Shown piece by piece: positions 17,037 to 24,759 of a stretch of DNA of 64,000 nucleotides (position 1 is its first letter; every line of letters starts with the position of its first letter). Location: NCBI GenBank assembly GCA_012839185.1, contig DUNU01000015.1:1-64000 (forward strand), written 5' to 3'. The notes under the pieces are model-generated. The model did no database searches, had not been told where the DNA came from, and saw only the letters and a program-made list of their open reading frames with translations. The stretch comes from Clostridiales bacterium. Lineage in GTDB: Bacteria; Bacillota; Clostridia; Oscillospirales; Acutalibacteraceae. A program made the position numbers and the translations under genes.

Positions 17037-17795
17037 ATGTTTGATTTGACTGGAAAAGTGGTTGCAATTACCGGTGCATCGTCCGGCTTGGGTGCTCAGA
17101 TGTCGAGAGCCTATGCAAAGCAAGGTGCAGATTTGGTAATTATGGCAAGACGTGTTGAAAGATTGGAACAGATTGCCGAAGAAATTCGTTCTGAGGGTGT
17201 AAAATGTCTTGTGGTGCAATGTGATGTAACTGATTCGGCACAGGTCAACGAAGCCGCAGCAAAAGCAGAGGCGGAATTCGGCAAAGTGGATGTATTGGTA
17301 AATTGTGCCGGAGCGGCAAAAAATGCAAGCGTTTTGGAAACAACAGATGAAGAATGGGCTTTCACTATGGAAGCGGATCTGGACAGCGTGTTTTATGTAA
17401 CAAGAGCATTTGGAAACATCATGAAGAAAAAGAATTATGGTCGCATTATCAATATTGCTTCGATCTATGGTAAAGTCGGGAATACGGAAATAGCTTCCAT
17501 TGCTTATCATGCATCCAAGGGCGGTGTTATCAACTTAACACGTGCAGTCGCTGCGGAATTAGCAAAATACAATATTACCTGTAATGCAATTTGTCCGGGA
17601 TATTTTGCAACTGAGTTGACAATTGATATTCTGAAAACCGATGAGTTTACGGCTTATATGAAATCCACCGTGCCGATGGGAAGATATGGGGAAGAAGGCG
17701 AACTCGATGCAGCCGCTATCTTCTTGGCAAGCGAAGAGGCTTCTTATGTAACCGGTGTTATTTTACCTGTTGATGGCGGTTACACAGCGGTATAA
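17037..17795 (+). CDS. Short-chain dehydrogenase, gluconate 5-dehydrogenase/3-ketoacyl reductase-like
   Basis: A 252-residue classical SDR. TGASSGLG (TGxxxGxG) binds the cofactor and ARRVERL suggests NADP preference. NCAG supports the fold. Ser in INIASIYG, with Tyr and Lys in AYHASKGG, forms the catalytic set, and the C terminus VTGVILPVDGGYTAV is standard. It most resembles gluconate 5-dehydrogenases and FabG-like enzymes acting on sugar acids or polyols. It stands alone with its own promoter, so context does not fix the substrate. Confidence 0.85.
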   Translation: MFDLTGKVVAITGASSGLGAQMSRAYAKQGADLVIMARRVERLEQIAEEIRSEGVKCLVVQCDVTDSAQVNEAAAKAEAEFGKVDVLVNCAGAAKNASVLETTDEEWAFTMEADLDSVFYVTRAFGNIMKKKNYGRIINIASIYGKVGNTEIASIAYHASKGGVINLTRAVAAELAKYNITCNAICPGYFATELTIDILKTDEFTAYMKSTVPMGRYGEEGELDAAAIFLASEEASYVTGVILPVDGGYTAV

Positions 17796-17880
17796 AAACT
17801 TTGGGCTGTAAGTGATTTGCATAGTCCATTAATGGCAACTGAATAGTCTTTATTAACAGGAAAAATCGAAATTAAAGAAA

Positions 17881-17906
17881 AAAGGATTGCTTGGCAGTCC
17901 TTTTTC
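17881..17906. terminator. Terminator between the SDR gene and the tRNA-Leu array
   Basis: GGATTGC-ttg-GCAGTCC is followed by TTTTTC on the plus strand and has a matching T-run on the minus strand. On the minus strand it is the last terminator copy of the tRNA-Leu array; on the plus strand it can end SDR transcription. Nothing else was recognised in 17796-17880. Confidence 0.7.
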
Positions 17907-17912
17907 TTATGC

Positions 17913-18340
17913 TGCCGGCGGTGGGACTCGAATGCTGACGCATTCGCTATCCTATTTATAACGCAACTTGCTCCTCCTTCGGAGTACCGCTCGTTATGCG
18001 TATTGGGTTCTCGTCCCACATTTACAAAGATAAAGAAAAAAGGATTGCTGAAACAATCCTTGTCTTTTATGGTGCCGGCGGTGGGACTCGAATGCTGACG
18101 CATTCGCTATCCTATTTATAACGCAACTCGCTCCTCCTTCGGAGTACCGCTCGTTATGCGTATTGGGTTCTCGTCCCACGTTTACAAAGATAAAGAAAAA
18201 AAGGATTGATGTAACAACCCTTATCTCTTTTGGTGCCGGCGGTGGGACTCGAATGCTGACGCATTCGCTATCTTATTTATAACGCAACTCGCTCCTCCTT
18301 CGGAGTACCGCTCGTTATGCGTATTGGGTTCTCGTCCCAC
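17913..18340 (-). repeat. Tandem array of three tRNA-Leu 3'-end repeat units
   Basis: Minus-strand units run 18340-18231, 18179-18070 and 18019-17913 (110, 110 and 107 bases, period 160-161). Each opens with GTGGGACGAGAACCCA, 14 of 16 matching the reverse complement of the tRNA-Leu T-arm. Next comes ATACGCAT, a hairpin-forming stretch (CTCC-gaa-GGAG), and GCGTTATAAATAGGAT (TAAGAT in the first unit). A second hairpin CGAATGC-gtca-GCATTCG merges into the tRNA-Leu 3' end TTCGAGTCCCACCGCCGGCA. CCA is present in the first two units and lost in the third. The opening GTGGGAC can pair with GTCCCAC at the end, closing the unit. Each unit is followed by a copy of the tRNA's terminator. Small reading frames here are artefacts of the repeat. 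Confidence 0.92.
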
Positions 18341-18353
18341 TTTTACAAAGATA

Positions 18354-18380
18354 AAGAAAAAAGGATTGATGTAACAACCC
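18354..18380 (-). terminator. Terminator of tRNA-Leu
   Basis: On the minus strand GGGTTG (18380-18375) pairs with CAATCC (18368-18363), followed by a T-run. Similar copies follow each array unit (about 18183-18220, 18040-18060 and 17881-17906). Confidence 0.75.
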
Positions 18381-18390
18381 TTATCTCTTT

Positions 18391-18477
18391 TGGTGCCGGC
18401 GGTGGGACTCGAACCCACACGGTATTGCTACCAACGGATTTTGAGTCCGTCAAGTCTGCCAATTCCATCACGCCGGC
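18391..18477 (-). tRNA. tRNA-Leu (CAA anticodon), CCA encoded
   Basis: Read on the minus strand from 18477. Acceptor GCCGGCG pairs with CGCCGGC, discriminator A, then CCA. Anticodon stem ACGGA/TCCGT closes the loop CTCAAAA, giving CAA (Leu). A long variable arm typical of Leu tRNAs is present. T-arm TGTGGGTTCGAGTCCCAC. The tandem array lies directly behind it. Confidence 0.97.
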
Positions 18478-18487
18478 AACAAAAAGT

Positions 18488-18516
18488 ATTATATCATCTT
18501 TCATATAAAAATGCAA
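18488..18516 (-). promoter_or_regulatory. Promoter of tRNA-Leu
   Basis: On the minus strand, TTGCAT (18516-18511), 17 bases, TATAAT (18493-18488), ten bases before the mature tRNA 5' end. Confidence 0.75.
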
Positions 18517-18533
18517 GTGTTTTTTTAATTACA

Positions 18534-18562
18534 TTGACTTTTTTTTGCTTATTTGATATAAT
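18534..18562 (+). promoter_or_regulatory. Promoter of the DMT transporter gene
   Basis: TTGACT (18534-18539), 17 bases, TATAAT (18557-18562). Back to back with the tRNA-Leu promoter. Confidence 0.75.
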
Positions 18563-18589
18563 ACTCTTAATATTTTTAGAAGGTTAGTT

Positions 18590-19552
18590 ATGAACTGGTT
18601 ATTGTTTGCTTTGATCTCTACATTCAGCTGGGGATTCGCCGATATGTTTTATAAGAAGAGTTCCGATGAGAATGATAAATATGCATATTTAAAAATTTCA
18701 ATCTGGGTCGGTCTGACTATGGGTATTGTGTCTGTTTTCTTGCTTATATTTGTAAGCGAAATGACACTTTCCGAACTTTTGGTGAATGCCATAAAATATA
18801 CACCCGCATCACTCGGTTATATAATTTCAATGGTGATTGGATATGCAGGACTTCGCTATCTTGAGCTTTCCGTAATTTCTCCCATTCAAAACGCATCCGG
18901 AGCATTTTCTGCTATTGCGATGATTGTTTTTTTCATAGTAACGGGCTCTGCCGAGAATATATTTGAAGAATTTTCTGCACTTGATATTATCGGTACAATT
19001 CTCATTATTTTCGGTGTTATATCATTGGCTGTTGTTGAAAAGCGTATTACTGATAAAGAGAAAGTTTTGGAGAAGGCAGATCGTAAATACAAAATGGGTG
19101 CTTTGGCACTTATATTCCCGATTTTGTACTGTGTCTTTGACACAATAGGAACTGCGGCGGATGGAATTATTCTTGATGAAGATACCGGTTTGGGATTATC
19201 TGAAATTGATGTTCTTATTCTCTATGGTCTTACATTTTTACTTTTTGCGGTATTTGCTTGGTTCTTTATTTTAATAAAAACAAAAAAGCCATATAATCCA
19301 TTTGCAAAAACTGAGAAGAATAAGATTATAGCATCCTGCTTTGAGGAATTCGGTCAGATTTTTTATGTATATGCAATGGTAGCAAATCCCGTTTTAACAG
19401 CACCCTTGGTTGCAGCTTATTGCATAGTGTCCGTAATATTGTCTCGTGTATTTTTGAAAGAAAAGTTAACCAAAGCACAAGCAGCAACAGTTGCAACTGT
19501 CATCGTCGGTATTGTTTTATTAGGTATATCCGAAGGTTTGGCAGAAATGTAA
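18590..19552 (+). CDS. DMT-superfamily (EamA-like) membrane transporter
   Basis: A 320-residue protein with about ten hydrophobic helices in two EamA halves: LLFALISTFSWGFADMFY near the start, IIFGVISLAVVEKR ending the first half, and VATVIVGIVLLGISEG at the C terminus. The drug/metabolite transporter superfamily exports or imports small molecules; the substrate here is unknown. GAAGG precedes the ATG. It has its own promoter and terminator and no functional neighbours. Confidence 0.82.
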   Translation: MNWLLFALISTFSWGFADMFYKKSSDENDKYAYLKISIWVGLTMGIVSVFLLIFVSEMTLSELLVNAIKYTPASLGYIISMVIGYAGLRYLELSVISPIQNASGAFSAIAMIVFFIVTGSAENIFEEFSALDIIGTILIIFGVISLAVVEKRITDKEKVLEKADRKYKMGALALIFPILYCVFDTIGTAADGIILDEDTGLGLSEIDVLILYGLTFLLFAVFAWFFILIKTKKPYNPFAKTEKNKIIASCFEEFGQIFYVYAMVANPVLTAPLVAAYCIVSVILSRVFLKEKLTKAQAATVATVIVGIVLLGISEGLAEM

Positions 19553-19555
19553 AAA

Positions 19556-19592
19556 TAGCCCGAAAGGATTCTTCCTTCGGGCATTTTTTATT
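19556..19592. terminator. Bidirectional terminator
   Basis: GCCCGAA pairs with TTCGGGC, with T-runs on both strands, between the convergent DMT and ABC permease genes. Confidence 0.85.
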
Positions 19593-22500
19593 CGCGTGCT
19601 TTTATATATTCAGCAGGAATAATCTTTTTCAGTTTATTTCCCATAATCAGTGCAATGATGACAGAGAACGTAAAGGTTGCAAGAGTGGCGTAAAGGAAAC
19701 TCATCGGATAAATTGATTTCCCGAACATAACAGCGGAAACCTCAAGATAGTCAATGATTACACCATGAGCAATTATACCGAGCAAAAGACCTAACAATGT
19801 GCCGATAACGGTCAGCATCAAGTTTTCACGGAAAATATAGCTTGACACCTCGTTGTCATAAAAGCCTAATACTTTAAGAGTAGAAATCTCTACTTTTCTC
19901 TCTTGAATATTTATATTTGAAAGAGTATATAGAATTACAAAAGCAATCAATGCGGCTGTTATGATGAATATTGTAATAACAAACGAAAGAACATCAATTA
20001 TTTCGGTAAAGGTTTCTATCGCATCGGTGGTATAGGAAACAGCGAAAATGTTATCATGTTTCATCAAGTCGGTGGCAAGCAGAGTTTTATCCGTAATTGT
20101 ACCGGGAGCAGCTTCAAGAGCTTCGGTTCTGACCTTATCGGTAATTCTGCCCATTGCGTAATTAAATGACGGTTCTTTCCCGAAAATAGCTGTATATGCC
20201 GTTCTTGTAAGGTAGATATAATGGAAAGTATAGTTTTCAACTATACCTGCCACACGGATCTCATAGGAAAGATTATCACTTGTTGTAACAATGACGGTAT
20301 CGCCGACTTTGGTTTTTGTTTCGTCTGCAAACTTTTCGGTAATTAATGCACCGGTATCATCAAGTTGCAGTTCTTCTCCGGATTTCGGATTTCGAAGTCT
20401 GATATACCCGTTAAGTTTAGCAGCATCTTGTGGTACCATTACATAGACATCATACTTATCGTCAGTGTGCTCACTTGTGCCGTCCAAGCAGGTCATTGAA
20501 GTAAGCATTGCGGATTCAACACGATAATCAGTAGTAATATTTGCAAGTCCTACACTTGTTTCTGGATCTTGCGGGTCTGAATATACAACCTGGAAATCAT
20601 ACACACTTATCGGGTCAGTCCTAAACTGTTGATCCATAATTGCCGATACTGAGTCATAAAGCCCAAACCCTACCAGAACAAGAGCAGTGCATCCACCGAT
20701 GCCTATAATTGTCATGAGGCAACGTTGAGCATTCCGGAAAGCATTTCTGAAGGCAATTCGGGATGAGAAACTTAAATTTTTCCAGATAAAGGGTATCTTC
20801 TCAAGGAAAACATGACGTCCGACTTTCGGGGGTTTGGGGAGCATAAGAAGTGACGGCACCCCTTTAAGCTCTTTCCAACAAGCTACTATTGCGGTAACAA
20901 TGGTTGCAATCAAGGCTATGACTACGCTTATTATGATAATTCCGACCGGATAAGCAAGTTCCAAAGACGGTAGATCATACATAATACCAAAAGCGGAGTA
21001 GATTGCATGTGGGAATACATACATTCCGATGCTTATACCTAATATTGAACCGAGTATGCCCGCAAATGCGGCATAAATTGCATATTTTGAGATTATAGCT
21101 TCATTTGAATATCCCAATGCTTTTAATGTGCCGATTTGTGTTCTTTCCTCAGCAATCATTCTTGTCATAATCGTAAGACATACGATTGCGGCGACGATTA
21201 AGAAGAAAGCGGGGAATATATTTGCAAGAGTTTCAATGCTGTCTATCATTTCGTCAAGATTTGAATATCCCGGAGTTTCTGTTCTGTCGTAGACATACCA
21301 AACGGCACTTGAAACACTTGAGAGGAGCTTGTTACCATTATTGACAAGAGTCTGTGCTTTAAGGATTTCTTTGTTGTATTCAGCTTTTTTCTCGTTTAAT
21401 TTGGCTTCTGCAGTTGCAAGGTTTGTATCAGCATTTTCAACTTGAACCTGAAGCTGATAAATTTCTTGTTGGGCTTTGATTTGTTCGAGAGTTACTGTGT
21501 TTTGTCCATCGGACAGAGCACTTGCGTATTTGTTTAATTCGTTTGCAGTGGAAGAAAGCTGAGACTTTGCTGCATCAAGATATGTTTTACTTGTTGCAAG
21601 TGTGGTTTCAGCAGTTTTAAGTTCGGCATATGCCTGATTTAAGACTGAATCATATGTATTGTAAACTTCTTGATATGCTGCAAGTGAGGTTTTTGCTTCA
21701 GCAAGTTCTGCTTCTTTTTCGGCAATCATCGGTTCCATTATCGCTGCAGCACTTGCAACCGTACCTTGAGCAGATAAGGTAACGAGAGATTGATAAAGCT
21801 CAGGATATGCTGTTTCAAGAATTGCAATTACTCCCTGTAATTGCTCTTGTGACATTGCAGTTGATTGAACAGCATTAAGGCTGTTCATAACGGCACGAGC
21901 AGTAGATATAGCGGAAGATACGGTAGTTACAACATTATTTGCATTTGTTAACTGTATTCTTGCCGTATCACGCATTGTTGCATATTCGTTATATTTATTA
22001 TTAGCCTCTACAAATGTATTGTAATAGTTCTGCCATTCAATTTTTGCTGCCGAAACAAGTTGGTCTTGTTCATTCCATATTGCAAGTTTTTGGTTATAAT
22101 CCTCTTGGCTTTCCAATAATGCCTTTTGTGCTTCTGTGAATGTTGAGTTGTATTCGGCCTGTGCTGCGGCAAGTATTGAATCTCCGTTAGTTGCCAATAG
22201 CCGAAGTTGCTCAATTTGAGTTTCCGCATCAGCGAACTGAGAGCTTACTTCAGCCTGTTTTGCGTTAATCTGGGCAGTTGCCTCAGCGATTTTAGCCGGA
22301 AGAGATACATTTAATTGAGTTGCACGAACAGATAATCTGTCGGTTGAAATTTCATAAATCTTTTGACCGGTTTGGTTAACAAAATCAAAATATTCGTCGC
22401 TGTAAGGACCAAACTGATTGGCACCTCGAACTTTTACATATACCTCACTGTAATAATCTGTTTCAAAAGCAGTGGTGGGGATATACATGTATGTACCGAT

Positions 22501-23142
22501 TTTACCGCTACCGACTAAGGAGTTGCCTCGCTCAAATGACACATAATAGGGGTTACGGATGATACCGACGATAGTAAACTCATTGGTGTTAAGTGTAGCA
22601 AAAATACTGTCACGGTCTCCTTCAAGACGGATTTTTGCACCGATTTTGAAACTTTCCGGGGTGGATAAGTCAGATGCATCAACCAGACATTCATCGGCTT
22701 TTGTCGGATAAGTTCCATCCAACAAAGTCGGCTTATTGATAAAAGACCCGTCGATAATTCCGTTGTGATAATCGTTGAGATAATCAAGGTCAATTCCATA
22801 TGCACGAGTGCTTATTTGTGAGCCGTCAATATCGGATTCAACCTCGCCGTTTACCCAAACAAGTGCATCAACGAAGTTTGTCGGCATGACATATTCAACG
22901 TTTTCTACTTTGCTTATTGCGTCTACATCTGCATTGGTAAGACCTAAAGTAGATAAGATACGTAGGTCAAAAAGGTTGTTTTCCAGGAAATATTTTTGCG
23001 TGGTCTTGTTAATTCCCGGGGAAGTTGCTTTGACTCCCGCAAAGAATGCAAGACCAATAGCAACAATCAGCACGATTGAAATGAATCTGCTGAATGTGTT
23101 GCGTATTGAGCGAAATGTGCTCTTTAATAATGCTGAGTTCAA
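19588..23142 (-). CDS. Large FtsX-family ABC exporter permease with coiled-coil domain
   Basis: An 1184-residue membrane protein. One anchor helix lies near residues 18-36 (FISIVLIVAIGLAFFAGV). A large external part follows, including a long Ala/Gln/Glu-rich region (about 285-610) with heptad-like spacing that looks like a coiled coil. A first FtsX block sits at about 640-780 with MIAEERTQIGTLKALGY. A MacB-like external domain follows, and a second FtsX block at the C terminus has ERKVEISTLKVLGFYD. This two-FtsX architecture belongs to exporters or lipid/peptide-handling systems paired with a LolD-type ATPase, which is encoded 24 bases upstream. The start is TTG after GAGGTTAA. Cargo unknown. 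Confidence 0.85.
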   Translation of the reverse strand: MNSALLKSTFRSIRNTFSRFISIVLIVAIGLAFFAGVKATSPGINKTTQKYFLENNLFDLRILSTLGLTNADVDAISKVENVEYVMPTNFVDALVWVNGEVESDIDGSQISTRAYGIDLDYLNDYHNGIIDGSFINKPTLLDGTYPTKADECLVDASDLSTPESFKIGAKIRLEGDRDSIFATLNTNEFTIVGIIRNPYYVSFERGNSLVGSGKIGTYMYIPTTAFETDYYSEVYVKVRGANQFGPYSDEYFDFVNQTGQKIYEISTDRLSVRATQLNVSLPAKIAEATAQINAKQAEVSSQFADAETQIEQLRLLATNGDSILAAAQAEYNSTFTEAQKALLESQEDYNQKLAIWNEQDQLVSAAKIEWQNYYNTFVEANNKYNEYATMRDTARIQLTNANNVVTTVSSAISTARAVMNSLNAVQSTAMSQEQLQGVIAILETAYPELYQSLVTLSAQGTVASAAAIMEPMIAEKEAELAEAKTSLAAYQEVYNTYDSVLNQAYAELKTAETTLATSKTYLDAAKSQLSSTANELNKYASALSDGQNTVTLEQIKAQQEIYQLQVQVENADTNLATAEAKLNEKKAEYNKEILKAQTLVNNGNKLLSSVSSAVWYVYDRTETPGYSNLDEMIDSIETLANIFPAFFLIVAAIVCLTIMTRMIAEERTQIGTLKALGYSNEAIISKYAIYAAFAGILGSILGISIGMYVFPHAIYSAFGIMYDLPSLELAYPVGIIIISVVIALIATIVTAIVACWKELKGVPSLLMLPKPPKVGRHVFLEKIPFIWKNLSFSSRIAFRNAFRNAQRCLMTIIGIGGCTALVLVGFGLYDSVSAIMDQQFRTDPISVYDFQVVYSDPQDPETSVGLANITTDYRVESAMLTSMTCLDGTSEHTDDKYDVYVMVPQDAAKLNGYIRLRNPKSGEELQLDDTGALITEKFADETKTKVGDTVIVTTSDNLSYEIRVAGIVENYTFHYIYLTRTAYTAIFGKEPSFNYAMGRITDKVRTEALEAAPGTITDKTLLATDLMKHDNIFAVSYTTDAIETFTEIIDVLSFVITIFIITAALIAFVILYTLSNINIQERKVEISTLKVLGFYDNEVSSYIFRENLMLTVIGTLLGLLLGIIAHGVIIDYLEVSAVMFGKSIYPMSFLYATLATFTFSVIIALIMGNKLKKIIPAEYIKARE

Positions 23143-23166
23143 AATATTAACCTCAAATCAAATAAA

Positions 23167-23868
23167 TTACCATTCAATTTCGTCAGCACTTATGGGGTTA
23201 TCACAAACCGTAATTCTTTGAACTTTACCTGAACGCATTGTAATAACACGATTTGCCATAGGAGTTAAAGCACTGTTGTGAGTAACGATTATAACTGTTG
23301 TTCCTGTTTCATAGGCGGTTTCCTGCAGAAGTTTCAAAATACTACGACCTGTTGCAAAGTCAAGTGCACCGGTAGGTTCGTCACAGAGTAAAAGTTTCGG
23401 GTTTTTTGCCAGAGCTCTCGCAATTGATACCCTTTGCTGTTCACCGCCGGATAATTGTGCAGGAAAGTTATCAAGACGCTCGGACAGACCGACTCTTTCA
23501 AGTACTTTTTGCGGATTTAATGATTTTGCCGCATTTTTTGTTGCAAGCTCAACATTTTCCAATGCAGTAAGATTTTGCACTAAGTTATAAAACTGAAATA
23601 CAAAACCGACGCTGTTTCTTCTGTATTCAGTCAAACGTTTTGAACCAAATTCGTTGATAAGCTCACCGCCTACACGAATTTTTCCGTCATTGCAGAAGTC
23701 CATTCCGCCGACCAGATTTAATACAGTCGTTTTACCAGAACCACTGGGACCTACAATAAGACAAAGTTCACCTTGTTCAACATTAAAAGTAACACCATCA
23801 GCAGCAGATATGGTTACTTCCCCCATTTGGTATCGCTTATAAACAGAGTCGAGCTCGATAAAACTCAT
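23167..23868 (-). CDS. ABC transporter ATPase, LolD/MacB type
   Basis: A 233-residue ATPase with all motifs: Walker [10 protein letters not shown], signature LSGGEQQR, Walker [13 protein letters not shown] and H-loop VTHN. It pairs with the FtsX-family permease encoded directly downstream. GGTGG precedes the ATG, and a consensus promoter lies at 23900-23928. Together they form a two-gene operon. Confidence 0.95.
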   Translation of the reverse strand: MSFIELDSVYKRYQMGEVTISAADGVTFNVEQGELCLIVGPSGSGKTTVLNLVGGMDFCNDGKIRVGGELINEFGSKRLTEYRRNSVGFVFQFYNLVQNLTALENVELATKNAAKSLNPQKVLERVGLSERLDNFPAQLSGGEQQRVSIARALAKNPKLLLCDEPTGALDFATGRSILKLLQETAYETGTTVIIVTHNSALTPMANRVITMRSGKVQRITVCDNPISADEIEW

Positions 23869-23899
23869 AATATACCACCATAATATAATAATTCATTTC

Positions 23900-23928
23900 A
23901 TTATATCATTATATCAAAAATTTGTCAA
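23900..23928 (-). promoter_or_regulatory. Promoter of the ABC exporter operon
   Basis: On the minus strand, TTGACA (23928-23923), 17 bases, TATAAT (23905-23900). Confidence 0.82.
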
Positions 23929-24005
23929 TATTCGAAATAAAAATTAACTCAACATTCATAGAATATTAAAAAATAAAATTATAAATAGTGCTAAAGAAAA
24001 AGGAC

Positions 24006-24034
24006 TTGACAATGCAAAATAAATGTTGTATAAT
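24006..24034 (+). promoter_or_regulatory. Promoter of the tRNA-His gene
   Basis: Perfect consensus: TTGACA (24006-24011), 17 bases, TATAAT (24029-24034), 18 bases before the tRNA. tRNA-Gln has no clear promoter of its own and may depend on read-through from here. Confidence 0.85.
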
Positions 24035-24051
24035 AACAAGGCTGTTTATAT

Positions 24052-24129
24052 GGTGGGTATAGCTCAGGTGGTTAGAGTGCCAGGTTGTGGCCCTGGAGGC
24101 CGTCGGTTCAAGTCCGACTATCCACCCCA
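24052..24129 (+). tRNA. tRNA-His (GTG anticodon), G-1 and CCA encoded
   Basis: Acceptor GTGGGTA pairs with TATCCAC; an extra G at 24052 can pair with C73, the tRNA-His hallmark. Anticodon stem CCAGG/CCTGG closes the loop TTGTGGC, giving GTG. CCA is encoded. No repeat units follow it. Confidence 0.97.
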
Positions 24130-24132
24130 GAC

Positions 24133-24162
24133 AAATATCCCCTTAAACAGGGGATATTTTTG
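24133..24162 (+). terminator. Terminator of tRNA-His
   Basis: ATATCCCCT pairs with AGGGGATAT, followed by TTTTT. Only nine bases then remain before tRNA-Gln. Confidence 0.85.
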
Positions 24163-24170
24163 AAAAACAA

Positions 24171-24245
24171 TGGGGTGTAGCCAAGCGGTAAGGCAACGGA
24201 CTTTGACTCCGTCAGTCGTGCGTTCGAATCGCGCCATCCCAGCCA
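24171..24245 (+). tRNA. tRNA-Gln (TTG anticodon), CCA encoded
   Basis: Acceptor TGGGGTG pairs with CATCCCA, discriminator G, then CCA. Anticodon stem ACGGA/TCCGT closes the loop CTTTGAC, giving TTG (Gln). T-arm GTGCGTTCGAATCGCGC. A tandem array of 3'-end copies lies behind it. Confidence 0.97.
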
Positions 24246-24253
24246 AGAGAAAG

Positions 24254-24287
24254 TACCATAGCTAAATAACAGCTATGGTATTTTTTT
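24254..24287 (+). terminator. Terminator of tRNA-Gln
   Basis: TACCATAGCT (24254-24263) pairs with AGCTATGGTA (24271-24280), followed by seven T. Near-identical copies follow array units 1 and 2 (about 24408-24441 and 24564-24597). Confidence 0.9.
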
Positions 24288-24293
24288 CTGTAA

Positions 24294-24709
24294 CGCGATT
24301 CGAACGCATACGCATCTTTTTTCGACTTTAGGCGAAAAAAGGCGTTATAAATAGGATTACTGCCGAAGGCGATGCCTTCGGGTCGCGCCATCTCAGCCAA
24401 GAGAAAGTACCATAGCAAAATATAGAGCTATGGTATTTTTTGTTCTGTTTCGCGATTCGAACGCATACGCATCTTCTTTCGCTCTAGGCGAAAAAAGGCG
24501 TTATAAATAGGATTACTGCCGAAGGCGATGCCTTCGGGTCGCGCCATCCCAGCCAAGAGAAAGTACCATAGCCAAATATAGAGCTATGGTATTTTTTGTT
24601 CTGTTCCGCGATTCGAACGCATACGCATCTTCTTTCGCTTTAGGCGAAAAAAGGCGTTATAAATAGGATTATTGCCGAAGGCATTGCCTTCGGGTCGTGT
24701 CATCTCAGC
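24294..24709 (+). repeat. Tandem array of three tRNA-Gln 3'-end repeat units
   Basis: Units run 24294-24399, 24451-24555 and 24607-24709 (103-106 bases, period 156-157). Each opens with CGCGATTCGAACGCA, an exact reverse complement of the tRNA-Gln T-arm. Then come ATACGCAT, a hairpin (TTCGC/GCGAA) and GCGTTATAAATAGGAT. A second hairpin CCGAAGGC-gat-GCCTTCGG runs into the tRNA-Gln 3' end, TCGCGCCATCCCAGCCA in unit 2, one mismatch in unit 1. The third unit ends TCGTGTCATCTCAGC and has lost CCA. Units 1 and 2 are followed by near-identical copies of the tRNA terminator. The opening CGCGA can pair with TCGCG at the end. No credible protein frame is present. Confidence 0.92.
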
Positions 24710-24728
24710 TTTATGAAATAATTATAAA

Positions 24729-24757
24729 AGCCGAGAGCTTAAAAACTCTCAGCTTAA
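24729..24757 (-). terminator. Terminator of the esterase-rhamnosidase-galT operon
   Basis: On the minus strand, GCTGAGAG pairs with CTCTCGGC, followed by a T-rich stretch, directly after the esterase stop codon. Confidence 0.8.
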
Positions 24758-24759
24758 TC

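Noticed and set aside
17780-18418. Several minus- and plus-strand small reading frames inside the tRNA-Leu array
   Set aside because: They repeat with the 160-base period, run through tRNA and terminator sequence, and lack ribosome binding sites; the structure is explained by the non-coding repeat.
24212-24418. A 68-residue minus-strand frame across tRNA-Gln and its first repeat unit
   Set aside because: It is antisense to a tRNA and has no ribosome binding site.
17913-24709. CRISPR arrays as an explanation of the tandem repeats
   Set aside because: Units are about 105 bases, with host terminators between them instead of unique spacers, and there are no cas genes.
17913-24709. Ordinary integrative-element attachment sites at tRNA 3' ends
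   Set aside because: A direct 3'-end repeat would fit, but there is no integrase, no cargo gene, and each unit has an added inverted T-arm; kept only as a related idea.
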